Made by a program: the position numbers and the translations under genes. Positions 7,216 to 11,437 of a stretch of 11,437 nucleotides of DNA are shown here, piece after piece (positions within the stretch are counted from its first letter, which is position 1; each line of letters begins with the position of its first letter). Origin of the DNA: JBBDIO01 sp040880365 (GTDB lineage: Bacteria; Chloroflexota; Anaerolineae; Caldilineales; Caldilineaceae); NCBI GenBank assembly GCA_040880365.1, contig JBBDIO010000278.1, forward strand, positions 1 through 11,437. The letters are read 5' to 3'. The notes below the pieces were generated by a model, which saw nothing but the letters and a program-made list of their open reading frames with translations, searched no databases and was not told where the DNA came from.

Positions 7216-8340
7216 GTGTTGATAGCCTATTGTCCTACGAGTAAGTTCCGTGCATCTGCGGATCTGAGTCCCTTGCGCTGCCCCGATACATCTGCCCCCC
7301 TGGAATATACAGATATCCCCCCATTTGATCCGAATTTAATTGATGAGCGCGCCGGGGGATTGTGGCGCTATCAGGCGTTTCTGCCAGTGGTCGCCGAAGG
7401 CCGCGCGCGGATCACACTTGGCGAGGGGTGGACGCCGCTGTTGGCAGATTTTTGGGGCGATTTGGCGATTCACTGGAAAATGGATTCGCTAATGCCGACG
7501 GGCAGTTACAAGGACCGCGGCGTGAGTGTGATGGTGAACTGGTTGGCGGGGCATGGCGCGAGGACCGTGGTCGACGATTCCAGTGGCAATGCGGGCGCGA
7601 GTCTGGCGTGTTACGCGGCGCGTGCCCATCTGGATGCGACTATTTATGTGCCGGCGACGGCATCGGAACCCAAAAAGGCGCAGATCGCGCTTTATGGCGC
7701 GGAACTGGTGGAGGTGCCCGGCCCGCGAGTCGCGGCATCGCAGGCTGCCACCGCGGCCAGCCGCATGGTAAAATCGATTAAATATGCCTCGCACGCGTGG
7801 CATCCGGCATTCTTGCTGGGCCAAATGACCTGCGCCTGGGAGATCTGGGAGCAACTGGGTAGACGGGTGCCCGACTGGTTTGTGGCACCAGTGGGGCAGG
7901 GTGGCTGTCTGTTGGGGGTCTGGCGCGGGTTTCAGCATCTGCGAAATTCGGGCATCACCGACCGCCTGCCCAAGTTGGTCGCCGTACAGGCCGAGCCGTA
8001 TACTTCGGTGTATGAAGCGTTTCACAATCAGGAAGAAACGATTGTCTCGGCTACTCATCTGGAGCGGATTCGCGCCGAAGGCATCTCGATTAGCGAGCCG
8101 GTGCGTTCGACCGCGGTGCTGGCCGCGGTGCGCCGTTCCGGCGGCACGGTTGTGGCGATTTCAGACGATATGGTAGGCGAATATTACGAACGCATGGCGT
8201 TGCGCGGTTTGTTTGTGGAGCCGACCAGCGCCACCGTGGCCGCGGCGTTGGATCAGGTTCGCCATTTGATTCAGCCGCAGGAAACGGTGGTTGCCGAGCT
8301 GACCGGGCATGGCTTGAAAAGCCCGCCACAGATGGATTGA
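7216..8340 (+). CDS. thrC: Threonine synthase-like PLP enzyme with decayed zinc ribbon
   Basis: 374-residue fold-type II PLP enzyme. Threonine synthase converts O-phosphohomoserine to threonine and phosphate in the cytoplasm. PTGSYKDRG (94-102) carries the cofactor lysine Lys99. SSGNAGASLACYAARA (122-137) is the substrate-binding Asn loop, PVGQGG (225-230) the phosphate-binding glycine loop, and VEPTSAT (334-340) and ELTGHGLKSP (361-370) close the active site; the last is characteristic of threonine synthases. Residues 5-31 align with the N-terminal zinc ribbon of related enzymes but keep only the first Cys of each pair (CPTS at 6-9, CPDT at 22-25). The start is GTG 7216 with GGAA 10 bases upstream; TTG 7219 is the alternative and there is no nearby in-frame ATG. 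rnc follows on the same strand after 88 bases. A related beta-replacement or deaminating PLP enzyme cannot be fully excluded. Confidence 0.85.
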   Translation: MLIAYCPTSKFRASADLSPLRCPDTSAPLEYTDIPPFDPNLIDERAGGLWRYQAFLPVVAEGRARITLGEGWTPLLADFWGDLAIHWKMDSLMPTGSYKDRGVSVMVNWLAGHGARTVVDDSSGNAGASLACYAARAHLDATIYVPATASEPKKAQIALYGAELVEVPGPRVAASQAATAASRMVKSIKYASHAWHPAFLLGQMTCAWEIWEQLGRRVPDWFVAPVGQGGCLLGVWRGFQHLRNSGITDRLPKLVAVQAEPYTSVYEAFHNQEETIVSATHLERIRAEGISISEPVRSTAVLAAVRRSGGTVVAISDDMVGEYYERMALRGLFVEPTSATVAAALDQVRHLIQPQETVVAELTGHGLKSPPQMD

Positions 8341-8348
8341 CAGTGCTG

Positions 8349-8402
8349 GAAGCGGGACGCGCGCCGCGTCTATGTGAAGCGGGACGCGCGCCGCGTCTAT
8401 GT
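8349..8402 (+). repeat. Two tandem 27-base repeats, each forming a GC hairpin
   Basis: Identical 27-base units at 8349-8375 and 8376-8402 abut directly; the identity runs two bases further (GA). Each unit starts GAAGCGG and ends TCTATGT, and contains the perfect inverted repeat GACGCG-CGC-CGCGTC (6-base-pair stem, 3-base loop). They fill most of the 88-base spacer between the thrC stop and the rnc start. There is no T-run after the second stem, so they do not look like a standard terminator. They could be a dispersed palindromic element of the genome or an mRNA-stabilising or processing structure in the thrC-rnc transcript. Confidence 0.9.
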
Positions 8403-8428
8403 GATAGTGAGACAAAAAGGAAAAGCAT

Positions 8429-9304
8429 GTGACTGTATTATCAGGAAACCCGGATGGACCGCATTATGACGGCGCAGACTATACCGAACTTCAGCGTAGG
8501 CTGGGCGTGACCTTTCACAATTTAACCTGGCTGCGGCAAGCATTTGTCCATCGAAGTTTTGTGAATGAATTGACGACACCCGATGCCGCGATGCGGGATA
8601 ATGAACGTCTGGAATTTTTGGGCGATGCTGCGTTGGGGCTGGTGGTGAGTGATATTGTCTTTCGCCGCTTCCATGCCTATGCCGAGGGCGAATTGACCCG
8701 CGTGCGCTCTTTGATTGTGCGTCGGGAAACGCTGGCCGAGCTGGCGCAACAGCTGGGGCTGGGTGATTCTCTGCTTTTGGGCAAGGGCGAAGATGAGAGC
8801 GGCGGGCGCGAGCGTCCGGCCATTTTATGCGCGACTTTCGAGGCGGTGATCGGCGCTGTCTACCTGGATCGGGGTCTTGACGCAGTGGCGAAAGTGATGA
8901 TGCCGCTGTTGGAGCAGCTATTGGGGCGCTGGAGCCGGGAAAGTGGCTATAAGGATTCCAAAAGCCGGTTGCAGGAATGGAGCCAGGATCGGTATGGCGT
9001 TGCGCCCCGGTATAAGGTGATTGAGCAATCGGGACCTGACCACGCGCGCCAATTTGTGATTCAGGTGGCGGTATTGCAACAACGCCTGGGTGTGGGTATG
9101 GGCATGAGCAAACAAGAGGCGTCGCAACGGGCCGCGCATATGGCATTGGCGCGGGTGGGCGAAGACGCGCCGCCCGAATCGGACGAAATGCACCGACTGG
9201 CTATAGCCTGGTCGATCCCCGACAATGGGCTGGATCTGCTGGATGGCCTGCACAGCAACGGCGGCGCGCCGGGCGGCAACGATGGGAAACCGGGCGGCGC
9301 GTAG
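8429..9304 (+). CDS. rnc: Ribonuclease III
   Basis: 291-residue double-strand-specific endonuclease that matures rRNA and cuts structured mRNAs. The catalytic domain (about 18-165) has the signature NERLEFLGDAAL (58-69) with acidic Glu59, Glu62 and Asp66, and Glu86 in AEGELTRVR. The second metal-binding pair reads CATFEAVIGAVYLD (134-147): Glu138 is kept, but the position of E. coli Asp114 is Ala135. The dsRNA-binding domain (about 175-243) ends with the usual SKQEASQRAAHMAL. An extra tail of about 48 residues (244-291) follows, ending in a Gly/Pro/Asn-rich stretch. The start is GTG 8429, with AAGGA (8417-8421) 7 bases upstream; an ATG two bases earlier is followed at once by TGA. It lies downstream of thrC and converges with smc. 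Confidence 0.96.
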   Translation: MTVLSGNPDGPHYDGADYTELQRRLGVTFHNLTWLRQAFVHRSFVNELTTPDAAMRDNERLEFLGDAALGLVVSDIVFRRFHAYAEGELTRVRSLIVRRETLAELAQQLGLGDSLLLGKGEDESGGRERPAILCATFEAVIGAVYLDRGLDAVAKVMMPLLEQLLGRWSRESGYKDSKSRLQEWSQDRYGVAPRYKVIEQSGPDHARQFVIQVAVLQQRLGVGMGMSKQEASQRAAHMALARVGEDAPPESDEMHRLAIAWSIPDNGLDLLDGLHSNGGAPGGNDGKPGGA

Positions 9305-9314
9305 CGCATCGCCC
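9292..9314. other. Hairpin over the rnc stop codon
   Basis: GGGCGGCGC (9292-9300), loop GTA, then GCGC-AT-CGCCC (9304-9314): a nine-base-pair GC stem interrupted by a two-base bulge, with the rnc stop TAG (9302-9304) at its loop. Neither strand has a T-run after it, so it is not a normal intrinsic terminator. Only 41 bases separate the rnc and smc stops, and I see no other terminator there. It could protect or stall the 3' ends of both converging transcripts. Confidence 0.45.
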
Positions 9315-9345
9315 ACCGAGTCTGCCCTCTATATTTTCATCTTCA

Positions 9346-11437
9346 CTACATTTTCACCAGTTCTTCAATTTCATCCAGCCCCCCGTTGTCTGCGTCTGGG
9401 CCTGGGTCGCGGGTTCGGCCCTGATCCGCGGGGCTTTCACCGTCATCCGCGCCCTCGGCGGCGCGCACAATGCGCGTGCCATCCATGCGCAGACTGATAA
9501 CCCGGCTGGTGCCATCGGACGCCATTGTGATGCCATAGATGGCATTTGTACCTTCCAGGGTGCGCCGGTTGTGGGTGATGACGATGAATTGTGTGCCTTC
9601 GTCCAGATCGCTCAGGGTGGCGCGGAAGCGGTCGACGTTGGCTTCGTCGAGTGCCGCGTCCACTTCGTCGAGGACGCAGAAGGGGGTGGGGCTGACGCGC
9701 AGAATGGCAAAGATGAGCGCGAGCGCCGTGAGCGTGCGTTCGCCGCCCGAAAGCAGCGCCAGGCTCTGGGGCCGTTTGCCGGGTGGGCGGGCAATGATTT
9801 CGATGCCCGAATTGGTGATGTCGCTGGGGTCGGCGAGCACCAGGCGGGCCGATCCACCGCTGAATAGCGACTGGAAGAAATGGACGAACTGTTCGGAGAC
9901 GGCGCCAAAGGTCTTGGATAGTTCGGTTTCCATGACTTCATCCAGCTCGCGAATAACCTTGCGCAGATCGCTGATGGCCGCTTCCAGATCGTCGGATTGG
10001 GTGAGCAGATGGGCATGTCGTTCGGCGGCTTCGGCATATTCGCGGGGCGCGTCGGGGTTGACATTGCTCACGCGTCCCAGCCGTGCGCGCAGTTCCTGGA
10101 CTTCGGTTTCCACGGTTTCGCCCAACTCATCGACCGTGGGCAGATTTTTCACAACTGCCTCCCAGGGCAGGGGGGGCTGATAGGCCAGGTCGTCGGCAGT
10201 TTCCAGCGTGACCAGCCCAATATCCTGTTCAATCTGCCGTTGCAGTTGTTCCAGGCGGTCGTCGGTGCGTTGATGTTGCAATTGTGCCGTGTTATAGCCG
10301 CTTTCCGTGCGGCGCAATGTCTCTTGCTGGGCGCGTTCCTGCTGTTCCAGGGTGGCCTGTTCGGTTTCCCATGTGCGCAGTTGCACTTCGGCAGGATTCA
10401 GCTCGACCTGGAGGGCGGCGATGGCGCGATTCAGCTCTTGTTCTTTGCCATCGAGCACGCGCACCTGGGCTTCCAGTTCGGTTGCTTCGCGCTGGAGGGC
10501 GACGATTTGGGCATCTTTGGCCTCTAGCTGGGTTTGCACGGCTTCGCGGTTGCGCGCCTGATTATCCAAGAGGGATTGCTTGCTTTGGAGGGTGGTATTG
10601 GCTTCGGCAGAAGCAGCCCGCACTTCGGCCATTTGCTGGAGCAGGCTATCCGCGCCTGCCTGTTCGCTGGCCGTTTCGCGCTGGGATAGTTCGGTTTGCA
10701 CCTGGGCAATGGCGTTATCCAGCTCTGAAAATTTTGCCGCGAGCGCGGTGCGTTGTTCTACCAGGTCTGTGCGTTCGGTTTCCAGCTCTGCGGCGCGCCC
10801 GGCGCGCCATTGACTCGCCTGGCGCGCGCGATCCAGATCGCGGCGCGTGGCTTCCAGTTGATTGCGCGCGGCAATTTCGGTCTTGCCCAACTGATCCAGA
10901 CGGTCCTGGATGGGTTGCACACGGGCGGCGGCTTGTTCGATTTCCTGGGCGAGCTGGTTGCAAGCCTGGGCAAGCTGGGCCGTGGTGGCGCCGGCCTTTT
11001 CGAGCTGGGCGGGCAGCTCGCGCAATTCGCGCGCGCGGGCAAGGATAGAATCATCGCGCCGGTCACGGTCGCTGCCGCCGGTGACCGCGCCGCCGGGGCG
11101 GATGATCTCGCCTTCCAGCGTGACCACGGTGGGGCGCGGGCCGCCGCGAATCTGATCCAGCGCGTGGCGGGCCGCCGGCAGATTTTCGGCGACCCAGACT
11201 CGATTGAGCAATTGTTCCACGGCGTCGGCGATGGCGGGGTCATACTCTACCAGGTCGCAGCCATTGCCAAGAATCCCCGGATGGCGCGGCGCGCGGATTT
11301 CGGGCAATACGTTGAGCCGATCGAGGGGCAGAAAGGTGGCGCGGCCGTGGCGGTTGGTTTTGAGCCACTCAATCGCGGCCTGGGTAGCCGCCCAGGTTTC
11401 GGTGACCACGTTCTGCATTGCGCCGCCCAGCGCGGTT
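9346..11437 (-). CDS. smc: Chromosome segregation protein SMC, hinge to C-terminus (partial at window edge)
   Basis: Structural maintenance of chromosomes ATPase, the core of the condensin-like SMC-ScpAB complex. The frame is open to the right edge, so the N-terminal Walker A head and first coiled coil lie outside. Counting from Met at 11418, six more residues (TALGGA) precede it and belong to the hinge. Hinge features are GRATFLPLDRL (25-35) and GGAVTGGS (109-116). A long heptad-like coiled coil rich in Gln, Glu, Ala and Leu spans about 118-510. The C-terminal head has signature LLSGGERTLTALAL (555-568), Walker B and D-loop CVLDEVDAALDEAN (581-594) and ITHNRRT (614-620). An acidic tail follows (about 655-690). 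The stop TAG is at 9348-9346. The gene converges with rnc. The visible 696 residues are about the expected second half of a bacterial SMC protein. Confidence 0.97.
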   Translation of the reverse strand, partial: TALGGAMQNVVTETWAATQAAIEWLKTNRHGRATFLPLDRLNVLPEIRAPRHPGILGNGCDLVEYDPAIADAVEQLLNRVWVAENLPAARHALDQIRGGPRPTVVTLEGEIIRPGGAVTGGSDRDRRDDSILARARELRELPAQLEKAGATTAQLAQACNQLAQEIEQAAARVQPIQDRLDQLGKTEIAARNQLEATRRDLDRARQASQWRAGRAAELETERTDLVEQRTALAAKFSELDNAIAQVQTELSQRETASEQAGADSLLQQMAEVRAASAEANTTLQSKQSLLDNQARNREAVQTQLEAKDAQIVALQREATELEAQVRVLDGKEQELNRAIAALQVELNPAEVQLRTWETEQATLEQQERAQQETLRRTESGYNTAQLQHQRTDDRLEQLQRQIEQDIGLVTLETADDLAYQPPLPWEAVVKNLPTVDELGETVETEVQELRARLGRVSNVNPDAPREYAEAAERHAHLLTQSDDLEAAISDLRKVIRELDEVMETELSKTFGAVSEQFVHFFQSLFSGGSARLVLADPSDITNSGIEIIARPPGKRPQSLALLSGGERTLTALALIFAILRVSPTPFCVLDEVDAALDEANVDRFRATLSDLDEGTQFIVITHNRRTLEGTNAIYGITMASDGTSRVISLRMDGTRIVRAAEGADDGESPADQGRTRDPGPDADNGGLDEIEELVKM

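Noticed and set aside
7206..7244. 12-codon open frame (MRVGVDSLLSYE) overlapping the thrC start as a leader peptide
   Set aside because: Its GGAA lies directly against the ATG, too close for ribosome binding. It has no threonine or isoleucine codons and no attenuator hairpin follows.
8349..8402. CRISPR array
   Set aside because: The two repeat units abut with no spacer between them and no further copies or cas genes are present.

Overview
The window looks like a piece of a draft chromosome from a GC-rich bacterium, most likely of the phylum Chloroflexota. The clearest lineage hint is the lipoprotein at 2634-4254, whose linker after the lipobox carries a T/P-rich stretch with a VEVTRVV motif. 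That style is familiar from Chloroflexota solute-binding lipoproteins. The assignment is inference from sequence style, not a database result. A run of exactly 100 N at 3443-3542 shows that the source is a scaffolded assembly.

Layout. From 1 to 6854 everything reads on the minus strand. In transcriptional order it holds ftsY (signal recognition particle receptor, 6854-5904), prfB (release factor 2 with its programmed +1 frameshift, 5816-4718), a tRNA-Ser(CGA) with encoded CCA and its own intrinsic terminator (4582-4465), a type 1 periplasmic-binding-fold lipoprotein interrupted by the gap (4254-2634), a P1/S58 (DmpA-like) self-processing peptidase (2607-1459), an ABC-2 type ATPase (1382-411) and the start of its permease (305-1, cut by the window edge). 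A 361-base divergent control region (6855-7215) separates ftsY from the plus-strand pair thrC (threonine synthase-like, 7216-8340) and rnc (RNase III, 8429-9304). Between those two sits a tandem pair of hairpin-forming 27-base repeats. From the right edge a partial smc gene (hinge to C-terminal ATPase half, 11437-9346) reads back on the minus strand and converges on rnc with only 41 bases between stop codons.

Function. Most genes are housekeeping: translation termination (prfB, tRNA-Ser), co-translational membrane targeting (ftsY), dsRNA processing (rnc), chromosome organisation (smc) and amino-acid synthesis (thrC). rnc, smc and ftsY form a co-directional cluster in many bacteria. Here all three are close together, but smc and ftsY are inverted relative to rnc and thrC is inserted. 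The left part is a small transport/peptidase block. The lipoprotein and P1 peptidase look co-transcribed, while a good extended -10 promoter (1406-1434) probably drives the ATPase/permease pair separately.

I see no mobile element, CRISPR array, phage gene or defence cassette, and nothing I would call a wholly new system. The points most worth a second look are the RNase III active site with Ala at the usual metal-binding Asp position, the decayed zinc ribbon of the threonine synthase, the tandem hairpin repeat before rnc, the structured and possibly overlapping rnc/smc 3' ends, and the operator-like repeats in the ftsY/thrC control region.
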